Of a DNA stretch of 64,000 nt, positions 44,651 to 53,889 are shown piece after piece. Position 1 is the first letter of the stretch. Each line of letters starts with the position of its first letter. A program made the translations under genes and the position numbers. Source of the stretch: Serratia ficaria. GTDB lineage: Bacteria; Pseudomonadota; Gammaproteobacteria; Enterobacterales; Enterobacteriaceae. The DNA lies in contig NZ_LT906479.1 of assembly GCF_900187015.1 (NCBI RefSeq), forward strand, positions 2,728,001-2,792,000, read 5' to 3'. The notes under the pieces are model-generated. The model saw only the letters and a program-made list of their open reading frames with translations. It had not been told where the DNA came from and made no database searches.

Positions 44651-45601
44651 ATGAAGCTGAAGACCACGATCATCGCATCAGCCTTGTTATCACTCACTGC
44701 GCTGTCTGCTCATGCGGCGCAAGAGTTAACTCCTGAAAAAGCGGCGGCGCTGAAGCCGTTTGATCGCATCACGATTACCGGCCGCTTTAATGCCATCAAT
44801 GAAGCCGTCGATGCCGTATCCCGCCGTGCAGACAAACTGGGCGCAGATTCCTTCTACATCCAGGACAGCAATAACAGCAACAACGGCGGCAACTGGCGCG
44901 TCACCGCAGACCTTTACCATAAAGATGCGCCGGAAGTGAGCAAAGAGCAAAAATACCGCGTATTTAACGGCGTGAACGAACTGCCAAAAGACCAGGCTTA
45001 CCTGCTTGAGCCTTACGATACCGTCAGCGTCAGCGGGTTCTACCGCAGCCAGCCGGACATCAACGACGCCATCTCCAAAGAAGCGAAGAAGAAAGGCGCC
45101 GCCTCGTTCTTTATCGTGCGTCAGGTTGATGCCAACCAGGGCGGCAACCAGTTCATCACCGCTTACGTCTACAAAGCCGATGCGCCAAAACGCCGCGTGC
45201 AGAGCCCAGACGCCATTCCGGCCGACTCCGAAGCCGGTAAGGCCGCGCTGGCCGCCGGCGGCGCCGCCGCCGCTAAAGTGGAAATTCCTGGCGTCGCCTC
45301 TTCCGGTTCGCCAAGCCGCGAGGTTGGCCGTTTCTTCGAAACCCAGTCCTCCACCGGCCAACGCTATACCGTCACGCTGCCTAACGGCACCAAGATCCAG
45401 GAAGTGAACAACGTGACCGCCGCGCAGATGGTGCCGTTCGATTCTGTGACCTTCACCGGCCACTTCAACAGCATGACCGACGTTTCCAGCGAAGTGGCGA
45501 AACGCGCGGCAGAGAAAGGCGCCAAGTACTACCACGTGACCCGTCAGTGGCAGAACAAAAGCGGCGGCAACCTGACCGTCAGCGCCGACCTGTTCAAATA
45601 A
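44651..45601 (+). CDS. ydgH: YdgH, DUF1471 periplasmic protein
   Basis: A 316-aa secreted protein with a signal peptide ending SAHAA. It has three YdgH/BhsA/McbA-type repeats: PFDRITITGRFNAINEAVDA, PYDTVSVSGFYRSQPDINDA, and PFDSVTFTGHFNSMTDVSSE. Each ends in a GGN segment. The family is tied to stress response and biofilm; the molecular function of YdgH is not known. Gene order pntBA-ydgH-ydgI is as in E. coli. Confidence 0.93.
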   Translation: MKLKTTIIASALLSLTALSAHAAQELTPEKAAALKPFDRITITGRFNAINEAVDAVSRRADKLGADSFYIQDSNNSNNGGNWRVTADLYHKDAPEVSKEQKYRVFNGVNELPKDQAYLLEPYDTVSVSGFYRSQPDINDAISKEAKKKGAASFFIVRQVDANQGGNQFITAYVYKADAPKRRVQSPDAIPADSEAGKAALAAGGAAAAKVEIPGVASSGSPSREVGRFFETQSSTGQRYTVTLPNGTKIQEVNNVTAAQMVPFDSVTFTGHFNSMTDVSSEVAKRAAEKGAKYYHVTRQWQNKSGGNLTVSADLFK

Positions 45602-45629
45602 TCGTATTTGCCCCAAAAGGGTTTACCAT

Positions 45630-45656
45630 CGGGCAGCCTTTGAGCTGCCCGTTTTT
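45630..45656 (+). terminator. Rho-independent terminator after ydgH
   Basis: CGGGCAGC (45630-45637) pairs with GCTGCCCG (45644-45651), followed by TTTTT. Confidence 0.88.
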
Positions 45657-45851
45657 ATTTGCCCCGCCGCGCCCGCCGGTTGAATAGTTTTTTGTAAATA
45701 CCGCATATTCAATCATTGCATCTGCAATCATCCCTCCGTAGAATTTGCGCCAATTTTTAGGGCTATTGTCTATACGCGCGGTGATTGTCGCCACGTTGTT
45801 GCTGCCAAGCAGTTCCCTTCCAGTTGTTTATTCTGTGTTCAGGACCCGTCA

Positions 45852-47243
45852 TTGGAAAAAAAACTAGGTCTTACCGCGTTAACCGCATTGGTGCTGAGCT
45901 CGATGCTGGGCGCCGGGGTTTTCAGCCTGCCGCAAAACATGGCGCAGGTGGCCAGCCCCGCCGCGCTGCTGCTGGGCTGGGCGATTACCGGCGTCGGCAT
46001 TTTGTTTCTGGCCTTCGCCATGCTGCTGCTGACCCGCCTGCGTCCCGATCTGGACGGCGGCATATTCACCTACGCCAAGGAAGGCTTCGGCGAGCTGGTG
46101 GGCTTCTGCTCGGCCTGGGGCTATTGGCTGTGCGCGGTGATCGCCAACGTCTCTTATCTGGTGATCGTCTTTGCCGCGCTGAGCATCTTCACCGACCGCG
46201 GCGGCCAGGTCATTCTGGGTGACGGCAACACCTGGCAGGCCCTGATCGCCGAATCGCTGCTGCTGTGGGTGGTGCACGCGCTGGTGCTGCGCGGCGTGCA
46301 AACCGCCGCCAGCATCAATCTGGCGGCCACGCTGGCCAAGCTGCTGCCGCTCGGGCTGTTCGCCGTGCTGGCGGCCATCGCCTTTAAAATGGAAGTGTTC
46401 ACCCTCGATTTCCAGGGCATCGCGCTCGGCAAACCGGTGTGGGAGCAGGTGAAAGACACCATGCTGATCACCCTGTGGGTGTTTATCGGCGTAGAGGGCG
46501 CGGTGGTGGTTTCGGCCCGCGCGCGCAACAAGAAAGACGTGGGGCGCGCCACCATGCTGGCGGTGCTGTCGGCGCTGGCGGTGTATCTGCTGGTTACGCT
46601 GTTGTCATTGGGCGTGGTACCGCGCACCGAGCTGGCCGAGATGCGCAACCCGTCGATGGCGGTGCTGATGGTGGATCTGATCGGCCCCTGGGGCGACGTG
46701 ATCATCGCCGCCGGCCTGATTATTTCCGTCTGCGGCGCCTACCTGAGCTGGACCATCATGGCGGCCGAAGTGCCGCTATTGGCCGCCCAGCACGGCGCCT
46801 TCCCGCGCATGTTCCGCAAACAGAACCGGCATCACGCCCCTTCGGCTTCGCTGTGGCTGACCAATATTGCGGTGCAGCTGGCGCTGGTGCTGATTTGGCT
46901 GACCGGCAGCAACTACAATTCGCTGCTGACCATCGCCTCGGAAATGATCCTGGTGCCTTACTTCCTGGTCGGCGCTTTCCTGTTCAAGGTGGCGCTACGC
47001 CGCCGGGACAAACGGCTGATCTTCGCCGCCACCGGCGCCTGCCTGTATGGGATTTGGCTGCTGTATGCGTCAGGTTTGATGCACCTGCTGATGTCGGTGC
47101 TGCTGTATGCGCCGGGCCTGCTGGTGTTTATCTACGCCCGTCACGGGCATCAGGACATCGCGCTGCTGAACCGACTGGAGAAAGGCAGCATCTTTCTGCT
47201 GCTGGCGGCCACGGTGCCGGCCGGATGGTTTATGTTGCAGTAA
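45852..47243 (+). CDS. ydgI: Basic amino-acid antiporter YdgI (ArcD-like)
   Basis: A 463-aa APC-family transporter with about 12 helices, resembling the ArcD arginine/ornithine antiporter. It begins MEKKLGLTALTALVLSSMLG with the APC helix 1 motif GAGVFSLP, and carries TLWVFIGVEGAVVVSARARN. Translation starts with TTG (AGGA ten bases upstream); no ATG or GTG fits, and the family sequence begins exactly here. Position after ydgH matches E. coli. Confidence 0.88.
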   Translation: MEKKLGLTALTALVLSSMLGAGVFSLPQNMAQVASPAALLLGWAITGVGILFLAFAMLLLTRLRPDLDGGIFTYAKEGFGELVGFCSAWGYWLCAVIANVSYLVIVFAALSIFTDRGGQVILGDGNTWQALIAESLLLWVVHALVLRGVQTAASINLAATLAKLLPLGLFAVLAAIAFKMEVFTLDFQGIALGKPVWEQVKDTMLITLWVFIGVEGAVVVSARARNKKDVGRATMLAVLSALAVYLLVTLLSLGVVPRTELAEMRNPSMAVLMVDLIGPWGDVIIAAGLIISVCGAYLSWTIMAAEVPLLAAQHGAFPRMFRKQNRHHAPSASLWLTNIAVQLALVLIWLTGSNYNSLLTIASEMILVPYFLVGAFLFKVALRRRDKRLIFAATGACLYGIWLLYASGLMHLLMSVLLYAPGLLVFIYARHGHQDIALLNRLEKGSIFLLLAATVPAGWFMLQ

Positions 47244-47272
47244 TTGAGAGACGGCCGGGTGGAAACACCCGG

Positions 47273-47683
47273 TCAGTTTCCGTGCGGGAGAGTGATGGTC
47301 ATGCGTTCTCCCTCCAGTGCGATCTCCACACCTTCTACACACTCTTTTCGGATCGCCGCCAGCTGTTCCGCATCCAGCGCGTACGGCAGCTGAATGTCGA
47401 ACACCGCCAATCCCTGCTGCTGCGCCAGGTCGATCAGGCGCACAATATTGGTTTCGTCGCTGACCTGGGTAGACACCACCTGCAGCGCCAACTCCTTCAA
47501 CTGCTCTTTGCGCGTTTGTGACGTGGTCACCCGTGATTTCAACACCATGCCGAAGATCGGCATCACACCATAAATAGCATCTACAAAGCGCCAGTGCTTT
47601 CTGCACGATGCGGACAGAAAATCCATGTAATCGAAACAGATTTTCTCACTGCGCGCGATGGATGCAAGGTGACTGCTGTTCAT
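47273..47683 (-). CDS. Unknown 136-aa protein between ydgI and folM
   Basis: A 136-aa soluble protein beginning MNSSHLASIARSEKICFDYM and ending with IALEGERMTITLPHGN. It is convergent with ydgI and divergent from folM, with good ribosome-binding sequence (GAGGGG) before its ATG. In E. coli nothing lies here, while ydgC lies between folM and rstA; that gene is absent in this window. I do not recognise the family, and there is no signal peptide or membrane helix. Confidence 0.65.
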   Translation of the reverse strand: MNSSHLASIARSEKICFDYMDFLSASCRKHWRFVDAIYGVMPIFGMVLKSRVTTSQTRKEQLKELALQVVSTQVSDETNIVRLIDLAQQQGLAVFDIQLPYALDAEQLAAIRKECVEGVEIALEGERMTITLPHGN

Positions 47684-47868
47684 CCCCTCATTCCTCTCAT
47701 GGCCAGTGTTAACCCGTGGTATTTCAACCTGCCGATGCCCGGCAACCTGAAATTCATTGGGGATCTTACATCCGGAAATGGATAATCGATGCGAAGCCTT
47801 AACGACTTTCCGCCGTATAATGGCATAATTCCCCTATTGTTTGCCAGTCTGTCCAGGAGCTTTAATCG

Positions 47869-48591
47869 ATGGAACATCACAACTCAGCCCCGGTGCTGAT
47901 CACCGGCGGCGCGCGGCGGATCGGGCTGGCGCTCGCCAGGTCATTTTTGCAGCGCGGCGTGCCGGTGATCATCGCCTACCGCAGCGATTATCCGGCGCTG
48001 GCCGAGCTGAAAGGGCTGGGGGCATGTTGCATTCAAGGGGACTTTTCGACCCATGAAGGGATCTACCGCTTTGCCGAACAGGTGCGGCAGACTGCACCCA
48101 AGCTGCGCGCGGTGATCCACAACGCCAGCGCCTGGCAGGCGGAATCGCCGGCGGTGCCGCCGGAGCAGGTTATGGCGGCAATGCTGCAAATCCATGTTTA
48201 CACCCCTTACCTGCTGAATCAGTTGCTTGAGCCCTGCCTGCGGGGCCAGGGCCAGGCCGGCGCCGACATTATCCACCTGACCGATTACGTGGTGGAAAAA
48301 GGCAGCGACAAACATATCGCCTACGCCGCCAGCAAGGCGGCGCTGGACAACATGACCCGCTCCTTCGCCCGCAAGCTGGCGCCGGAGGTCAAGGTGAACG
48401 CCATCGCGCCGGCGCTGATTATCTTTAATCCCGGCGACGACGAGGCCTACCGCCAGCAGGCGCTGGCGAAATCGCTGATGCAGGTCGCCCCCGGCGAGAG
48501 CGAAGTGGTGAATCTGGTGGATTATCTGCTGGAAAGCCGCTACGTCACCGGCCGCACCCATGGCGTAGACGGCGGGCGCCCGCTGCGCTAG
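47869..48591 (+). CDS. folM: Dihydromonapterin reductase FolM
   Basis: A 240-aa short-chain dehydrogenase. The cofactor site is LITGGARRIGLALARSFLQR, followed by VIHNASAW and the active-site YAASKAALDNMTRSFA. In this pterin-reductase subgroup the usual Ser before the Tyr is replaced within HLTDYVVEKG. It reduces dihydromonapterin to tetrahydromonapterin. The ATG has AGGAG about nine bases upstream. It precedes rstAB as in E. coli, without ydgC in between. Confidence 0.9.
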   Translation: MEHHNSAPVLITGGARRIGLALARSFLQRGVPVIIAYRSDYPALAELKGLGACCIQGDFSTHEGIYRFAEQVRQTAPKLRAVIHNASAWQAESPAVPPEQVMAAMLQIHVYTPYLLNQLLEPCLRGQGQAGADIIHLTDYVVEKGSDKHIAYAASKAALDNMTRSFARKLAPEVKVNAIAPALIIFNPGDDEAYRQQALAKSLMQVAPGESEVVNLVDYLLESRYVTGRTHGVDGGRPLR

Positions 48592-48664
48592 AACAGATGT
48601 GCGTGGCGTATCCCTTGGCGCCGCGCTATGCTGAATTCCGCTTTTCTCATAAAACCGCTGGCCT

Positions 48665-49390
48665 ATGCATAAAATTGTTTTTGTAGAAGACGACCCAGAG
48701 GTCGGCAAGCTGATTGCCGCCTACCTGGGCAAGCACGATATCGACGTGCTGATCGAGCCGCGCGGCGACAGCGCGCAGGCGCGCATCGAACAGGAACAGC
48801 CCGATCTGGTGCTGCTGGACATCATGCTGCCCGGCAAGGACGGCATGACGCTGTGCCGCGATCTGCGGCCGACCTTTCCCGGCCCCATCGTGCTGCTCAC
48901 CTCGCTCGACAGCGATATGAACCATATTCTTTCGCTGGAAATGGGCGCCAACGACTACATTCTGAAAACCACCCCGCCGGCGGTGCTGCTGGCGCGGCTG
49001 CGCCTGCATCTTCGCCAGCACAGCCAGCAGCCGAAGGAAGAGTCCTCCCAGCCGCTCACCCAGCACAACGCCTTGCATTTCGGCCTGCTGTGCATCGATC
49101 CGGTCAACCGCCAGGTGACGCTGGGAGAAGAAACCGTCACCCTGTCCACCTCCGACTTTGATTTGCTGTGGGAGCTGGCGACCCACGCCGGGCAGATCAT
49201 GGATCGCGAAGCCCTGCTGCAGAACCTGCGCGGCGTGAGCTACGACGGCCTCGACCGCAGCATCGACGTGGCCATTTCGCGCCTGCGCCGCAAACTGTAC
49301 GACAGCGCGCTGGAGCCGTTCCGCATCAAAACCGTGCGTAACAAGGGCTATTTGTTCGCCCCTAACGCCTGGGAATCGGTGCAGCAATGA
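48665..49390 (+). CDS. rstA: Response regulator RstA
   Basis: A 241-aa OmpR-type regulator. The receiver domain has the acidic pair in VEDDPEVGK, the phosphorylated Asp52 in LVLLDIMLPGKDG, and Lys101. The C-terminal winged helix includes SYDGLDRSIDVAISRLRRKL. It is phosphorylated by RstB and, in E. coli, is induced through PhoPQ by low magnesium. Known RstA targets include asr, and an RstA-like box precedes asr in this window. The stop overlaps the rstB start as ATGA. Confidence 0.93.
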   Translation: MHKIVFVEDDPEVGKLIAAYLGKHDIDVLIEPRGDSAQARIEQEQPDLVLLDIMLPGKDGMTLCRDLRPTFPGPIVLLTSLDSDMNHILSLEMGANDYILKTTPPAVLLARLRLHLRQHSQQPKEESSQPLTQHNALHFGLLCIDPVNRQVTLGEETVTLSTSDFDLLWELATHAGQIMDREALLQNLRGVSYDGLDRSIDVAISRLRRKLYDSALEPFRIKTVRNKGYLFAPNAWESVQQ

Positions 49391-50691
49391 GAAAGCTTTT
49401 CGTGCAGTTCTTCCTGCTGCTGTTCGTCTGTTTTCTGGTGATGGCGATGCTGGTCGGCCTGGTGTACAAGGTTACCGCCGAACGCGCCGGCCGCCAGTCG
49501 ATGGACGACCTGATGAAAAGCTCGCTGTACCTGATGCGCAGCGAACTGCGCGAAATCCCGCTGAAAGACTGGAACAAGACCATCGCCACGCTGGATTTGA
49601 ATCTGTCGTTCAAGCTGCATATCGAGCCGCTCGGCAAGCAGGATCTGAGCGAGGATCTGAAGAAAAGGCTGCGGCTGGGCGAAATCATCGCGCTCGACGA
49701 TCAGTACACCTTCATGCAGCGCATCCCGCGCAGCCACTACGTGCTGGTGGTCGGTCCGATCCCTTATCTGTTCTACCTGCACCAGATGCGGCTGCTGGAC
49801 CTGGCGTTGCTGGTGTTTATCGGCATGTCGCTGGCGCTGCCGGTGTTTCTGTGGATGCGCCCGCACTGGCAGGACTTGCTCAAGCTGGAAAACGCCGCCC
49901 AGCGGCTGGGCGCCGGGCACCTTGACGAGCGCACCCATTTCGATCCCACTTCCAGCCTGAGCCGGCTCGGGGTGGCGTTCAACCAAATGGCCGACAACGT
50001 CAATACGCTGATCGCCAGCAAGAAACAGCTGATCGACGGCATCGCCCACGAGCTGCGCACCCCGCTGGTGCGCCTGCGCTATCGGCTGGCGATGAGCGAT
50101 AACCTGGCCGAAAGCGAACAGCAGGCGTTGAACCGCGACATCGGCCAGCTGGAATCGCTGATTGATGAGCTGCTGACCTATGCGCGTCTGGACCGCCCGC
50201 AGGTCGCGCTGAACATCGAGCCGCTCGATCTGCCGACCTGGCTGCAGGACAAGGTCGAGGATATGCGCCTGATCCACCCGGAGCGCGAGATCCAGCTCGA
50301 TATCCCGCACGCCGGCGACTTCGGCGGCGTGGATCTGCGCCTGATGGAGCGAGTGCTGGACAACCTGGTCAACAACGCGCTGCGTTATTCACGGCAACGC
50401 CTGCGCGTGGGCCTGTGGTTCGACGGCGACCTGGCCTGCCTGCAGGTGGAAGACGACGGCCCGGGCATTCCGCCGGAAGAGCGCCTGAGAGTGTTCGAGC
50501 CGTTCGTGCGCCTCGATCCGAGCCGCGACCGCGCGACCGGCGGCTGCGGCCTGGGGCTGGCGATCGTCCATTCCATCGCCGTGGCCTATCAGGGCCAGGT
50601 TTTTGTCGAAGGCAGCCCCCTCGGCGGCGCCGGCTTCCGCTTCTGTTGGCCGCTGAAGCCCACCTTCAATTTAAAAGCGGACCCGGCGTAA
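49387..50691 (+). CDS. rstB: Sensor histidine kinase RstB
   Basis: A 434-aa inner-membrane sensor. It has a first helix (FFLLLFVCFLVMAMLVGLVY), a periplasmic domain of about 110 residues, a second helix near 137-157, and a HAMP region. The phosphorylated histidine lies in DGIAHELRTPLVRLRYRL (His221), and the ATP site includes NLVNNALRYS, VEDDGPGIP and GGCGLGLAIVHSI. It acts with RstA. A carboxypeptidase gene follows after 34 bases and may be co-transcribed. Confidence 0.93.
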   Translation: MRKLFVQFFLLLFVCFLVMAMLVGLVYKVTAERAGRQSMDDLMKSSLYLMRSELREIPLKDWNKTIATLDLNLSFKLHIEPLGKQDLSEDLKKRLRLGEIIALDDQYTFMQRIPRSHYVLVVGPIPYLFYLHQMRLLDLALLVFIGMSLALPVFLWMRPHWQDLLKLENAAQRLGAGHLDERTHFDPTSSLSRLGVAFNQMADNVNTLIASKKQLIDGIAHELRTPLVRLRYRLAMSDNLAESEQQALNRDIGQLESLIDELLTYARLDRPQVALNIEPLDLPTWLQDKVEDMRLIHPEREIQLDIPHAGDFGGVDLRLMERVLDNLVNNALRYSRQRLRVGLWFDGDLACLQVEDDGPGIPPEERLRVFEPFVRLDPSRDRATGGCGLGLAIVHSIAVAYQGQVFVEGSPLGGAGFRFCWPLKPTFNLKADPA

Positions 50692-50725
50692 TCGAGTCCG
50701 GATCACTATCCTATGGAGCTGAACA

Positions 50726-52225
50726 ATGACATCTGCACATTCCCCATCCTCCGCCTACGGCGAGCTGCGCGCCCTGTTCACCAGGCTGTCGCGTTTCGGC
50801 CACCTCTCCGCCATCGCCGGCTGGGACATGCAAACCATGATGCCGCCGGGCGGCAGCAAGGCGCGTTCGGAAGCGCTGGCCGAGCTCAGCGTACTGCAGC
50901 ACCAGATCCTGACGGCGGAAAAAACCGGCGCGTTGCTCGATCGCGCGCAGCAGGAACCCCTGGATGAACTCGACCGCGCCAACCTGCGCGAAATGCGCCG
51001 CCAGTACGACAACGCGGCGATGGTGCCGGAATCGCTGGTCGAAGCCAAGTCACTGGCCGGCGCCCGCTGCGAACACGCCTGGCGTGCCCAACGCCCGGCC
51101 AACGACTGGGATGGCTTCGCCGAGAACCTGCGCGAAGTGGTCAAATTGAGCCGGCAGGAAGCGCAGATCCGCGCCCAGGCCGCCGGCACCAGCCGCTACG
51201 ACGCCCTGCTCAACCTGTACGAACCGGGCATGCGCAGCAGCGATCTGGAACGCATCTTCGGCGACCTGAAAACCTGGCTGCCGGATCTGCTGCAGCGCGT
51301 GGTGGCCAAACAGGCCGGAGAGCCCTGCCTGACGCCGCAGGGGCCGTTCAACCTGGATACCCAGCGCCAGCTGAGCCTAAGCGTCATGAAGCTGCTGGGC
51401 TTCAACTTTGACGGCGGCCGGGTCGACGTCAGCGCGCATCCATTCTGCGGCGGCGTGCCGGAAGACGTGCGCATCACCACCCGCTACAACGATAAAGAGT
51501 TTCTCACCGCGCTGCTCGGCATCGTCCACGAAACCGGCCATGCGCGCTACGAGCAGAACCTGCCGCGCGATCTGCCTGGCCAGCCGGTGGCGCTGGCGCG
51601 TTCGACCGCGATCCACGAGTCGCAGAGCCTGCTGTTCGAAATGCAGCTGGCGCGCGGCGGCGACTTCCTGAAAATCCTGCGTCCGCTGGCCATTGCGCAA
51701 TTCGGCGAGCAACCGGCGCTGGAAGAACGCAACTTTATCCGCCTCAACCAGCGGGTGAAACCGGGGCTGATCCGCGTAGATGCCGATGAGGTGAGCTACC
51801 CGGCGCACGTCATGCTGCGTTATGAAATCGAGAAGGCGCTGATCGAGGGCGACATCGAGGTAGAGGACATTCCGGCGCTGTGGAATGAGAAGATGCAGAG
51901 CTACCTGGGTCTGGATACCATCGGCAACTACCGCAACGGTTGCATGCAGGATATCCACTGGACCGACGGCGCCTTCGGCTACTTCCCAACCTACACGCTG
52001 GGCGCGATGTACGCCGCGCAGCTGTTCCACAGCGTGCGCCAGGCGCTGCCGTCGCTGAGCGAAGATATCGCCGCGGGCAATCTGCAGCCGCTGTTCCACT
52101 GGCTGCAGCACAATATCTGGCGCCACGGCAGCCGTTTCCCGACCGACACGCTGATCGCCAACGCCACCGGCGAAGCGCTTAACCCGCGCTATTTCCGCGA
52201 ACACCTGGAAAGCCGTTACCTGTAA
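50726..52225 (+). CDS. M32-family metallocarboxypeptidase
   Basis: A 499-aa M32 carboxypeptidase (Taq/Pfu carboxypeptidase family), a cytosolic broad-specificity enzyme removing C-terminal residues. Motifs in order are HPF at 238-240, DVRITTRY, the zinc site HETGH at 268-272, the third ligand in IHESQSLLFEMQ (Glu298), RVDADEVSYPAH, and GYFPTYTLGAMYAAQLF. GGAG precedes the ATG and a terminator follows. Confidence 0.92.
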   Translation: MTSAHSPSSAYGELRALFTRLSRFGHLSAIAGWDMQTMMPPGGSKARSEALAELSVLQHQILTAEKTGALLDRAQQEPLDELDRANLREMRRQYDNAAMVPESLVEAKSLAGARCEHAWRAQRPANDWDGFAENLREVVKLSRQEAQIRAQAAGTSRYDALLNLYEPGMRSSDLERIFGDLKTWLPDLLQRVVAKQAGEPCLTPQGPFNLDTQRQLSLSVMKLLGFNFDGGRVDVSAHPFCGGVPEDVRITTRYNDKEFLTALLGIVHETGHARYEQNLPRDLPGQPVALARSTAIHESQSLLFEMQLARGGDFLKILRPLAIAQFGEQPALEERNFIRLNQRVKPGLIRVDADEVSYPAHVMLRYEIEKALIEGDIEVEDIPALWNEKMQSYLGLDTIGNYRNGCMQDIHWTDGAFGYFPTYTLGAMYAAQLFHSVRQALPSLSEDIAAGNLQPLFHWLQHNIWRHGSRFPTDTLIANATGEALNPRYFREHLESRYL

Positions 52226-52233
52226 TCCGCTTC

Positions 52234-52261
52234 AAAGGCGCGGCTTGCCCTGCGCCTTTTT
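52234..52261 (+). terminator. Rho-independent terminator after the carboxypeptidase gene
   Basis: AAAGGCGC (52234-52241) pairs with GCGCCTTT (52252-52259) and T residues follow. Confidence 0.8.
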
Positions 52262-52395
52262 CCCTGCCTGACCCTGCCATGCGTCATGGCCCCGTCTCCC
52301 TCTGGCGTTACCCTGGCCGCAGAGTGGCGGTCTTCAGCACCCTATAAGTATGTTGTAACTAAAATGAGTACTGCCGCCGGCGCTGGCCGGCGACT

Positions 52396-53325
52396 TTATT
52401 GCAGGCCGCGCCCGGCGCACGGTTCCGCCGCATGCTCGGCGATCAGCGCAATCAGCCGTGGCCGCAGCTGGGGCGGCAGATCATGCCCCATGCCGGGGAT
52501 GGTGTGCAGCCTGGCGTTGGCCACCGCCCTGGCGATGGCCACGCCGCCGGCCTTACGCACCAGCCGGTCCGCCTCGCCGTGGATCACCAGCGTCGGGGCG
52601 CTAATCTTGCGGCTGTAGCGGCGCAGGTCGCCGCTGCCCAACAGCGCGGACAGCTGCCGCTGCATGCCTTCCGGCTCTACGCCCCGCTTCAGCAGCCGTC
52701 GCACCAGCAGGTCCAACTCCGCCTCGTCCAGCGGGTAACTGCGGGTGCCCAGCGCGCGCAGGAAGTCCTTCATCGCTTGCTGCCTTTGCTGCTGCGTCGC
52801 TTCGGCCGGCGGGCGGCGCAGCAGCCGCAGCAACAAGGAAGGCGCCGGCGGCGGCAACAGCGGCTGGTTGGTGCTGGAAAACAGAATCGTCAGCGAGCGC
52901 ACCCGCTGCGGATACTCGGCGGCCAGCACCTGGGCAATCATGCCGCCCATCGAGGCGCCCAGCACGTGCGCCTGGGGAATTTGCAGGTGGTCCAGCAGGC
53001 GCACCGCATCCGCCGCCATGTCCGCCAGGGTGTAAGGCACCGCGGTTTGCCACCCCAACTGGGCGCGCAGCATCAGCAACCACAGCGGCATCCGGCGTTG
53101 GCCCTGCGTCTTGCCGGATAACCCGACGTCGCGGTTGTCGAAACGGATCACCCGAAAACCTTTGGCCACCAGCGCACGGCAAAAATCGTCCGGCCACAAC
53201 AGCATTTGGGCGCCGATCCCCATAATCAGCAGCAACGGCGGGTGCGAAACGGCGCCCCAGTCCTCATAGGCGATGGGCACGTCACCCTGTTCGGTGACCC
53301 CGCGGCGAATTTCTATCTCATTCAT
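52396..53325 (-). CDS. Alpha/beta-hydrolase
   Basis: A 309-aa serine hydrolase of the aclacinomycin-methylesterase/RdmC-like group. The oxyanion loop is LLLIMGIGAQMLLWP, the nucleophile elbow is LGASMGGM (Ser125), an acid lies near HGEADRLV, and the histidine is in PGMGHDLPP. Substrate unknown; such proteins hydrolyse esters or lactones in the cytosol. AAGGGA precedes the ATG. It is convergent with the carboxypeptidase gene and divergent from asr. Confidence 0.8.
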   Translation of the reverse strand: MNEIEIRRGVTEQGDVPIAYEDWGAVSHPPLLLIMGIGAQMLLWPDDFCRALVAKGFRVIRFDNRDVGLSGKTQGQRRMPLWLLMLRAQLGWQTAVPYTLADMAADAVRLLDHLQIPQAHVLGASMGGMIAQVLAAEYPQRVRSLTILFSSTNQPLLPPPAPSLLLRLLRRPPAEATQQQRQQAMKDFLRALGTRSYPLDEAELDLLVRRLLKRGVEPEGMQRQLSALLGSGDLRRYSRKISAPTLVIHGEADRLVRKAGGVAIARAVANARLHTIPGMGHDLPPQLRPRLIALIAEHAAEPCAGRGLQ

Positions 53326-53392
53326 TTAAAATCCCTTTTCACATGCCATGGCGGCCATTATAGCAGCAATGCCGCCGGCCGCCGCCGCCCTG

Positions 53393-53406
53393 TACATTAG
53401 GTTACA
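53393..53406. promoter_or_regulatory. RstA box upstream of asr
   Basis: TACATTAGGTTACA matches the RstA consensus TACATNTNGTTACA at 11 of 12 defined positions. It lies about 105 bases before the asr ATG. In E. coli RstA binds and activates the asr promoter under acid, and rstAB is in this same window. Confidence 0.75.
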
Positions 53407-53510
53407 CGCCGAAACCAATCACTCACGGAAAGCGCGCCGTCATTTGCCTAGTATCTTTCCAACGGCCCCGCAGTGGGGTTGATACCTGAAAGTAATTAGA
53501 GGAATCGACG

Positions 53511-53795
53511 ATGAAAAAAGTATTGGCTCTGGTTGTTGCCGCTGCAATGGGTCTGTCTTCCGTGGCCTTCGCGGCTGATGCCGCCACCACCACCTCCGCG
53601 CCGGCCGCCGCCGCGACCGCCGCTCCGGCTAAAACCGCTCACGTGAAAAAGCATCACGCGAAGAAAGCCCCGGTGCAAAAAGCTCAGGCGGCTAAAAAGC
53701 ACCACAAGAAAGCCCCGGCGCAGAAAGCCCAGGCGGCTAAAAAGCATCACAAGAAAGCCAGCCACAAAAAAGCGACCAGCACTCCGGCTGCCTAA
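53511..53795 (+). CDS. asr: Acid shock protein Asr
   Basis: A 94-aa periplasmic protein with a signal peptide ([20 protein letters not shown] ending before ADA), nearly the same as in E. coli. A lysine/histidine/alanine-rich mature part follows, with the repeated segment [15 protein letters not shown]. It is an intrinsically disordered, proton-buffering or chaperone-like acid-shock product. AGAGGA precedes the ATG. It is likely controlled by RstA through the upstream box. Confidence 0.93.
   Translation: MKKVLALVVAAAMGLSSVAFAADAATTTSAPAAAATAAPAKTAHVKKHHAKKAPVQKAQAAKKHHKKAPAQKAQAAKKHHKKASHKKATSTPAA
53661..53750 (+). repeat. Two tandem 45-bp units inside asr
   Basis: Units 53661-53705 and 53706-53750 differ at only a few third-codon positions and each encode a 15-residue [14 protein letters not shown] block. 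Such tandem repeats can expand or contract and change protein length. Confidence 0.85.
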
Positions 53796-53846
53796 TCGCA
53801 ACCTGCAGTGAGGCACCCCCTCACCCGTTCAGGCCAGAGTTGTCCC

Positions 53847-53871
53847 ACACCCGGTTCGCCGGGTGTTTTTT
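53847..53871 (+). terminator. Rho-independent terminator after asr
   Basis: ACACCCGG (53847-53854) pairs with CCGGGTGT (53859-53866) around a TTCG tetraloop and is followed by a T run. Confidence 0.92.
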
Positions 53872-53889
53872 CATCGGGGGTTCCCATCC

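Noticed and set aside
52345..52375. RstA-box-like sequence TGTAACTAAAATGAGTA upstream of nothing obvious
   Set aside because: Only the first half fits; the second half is shifted by one base and mismatched, and it lies between two convergent gene ends.
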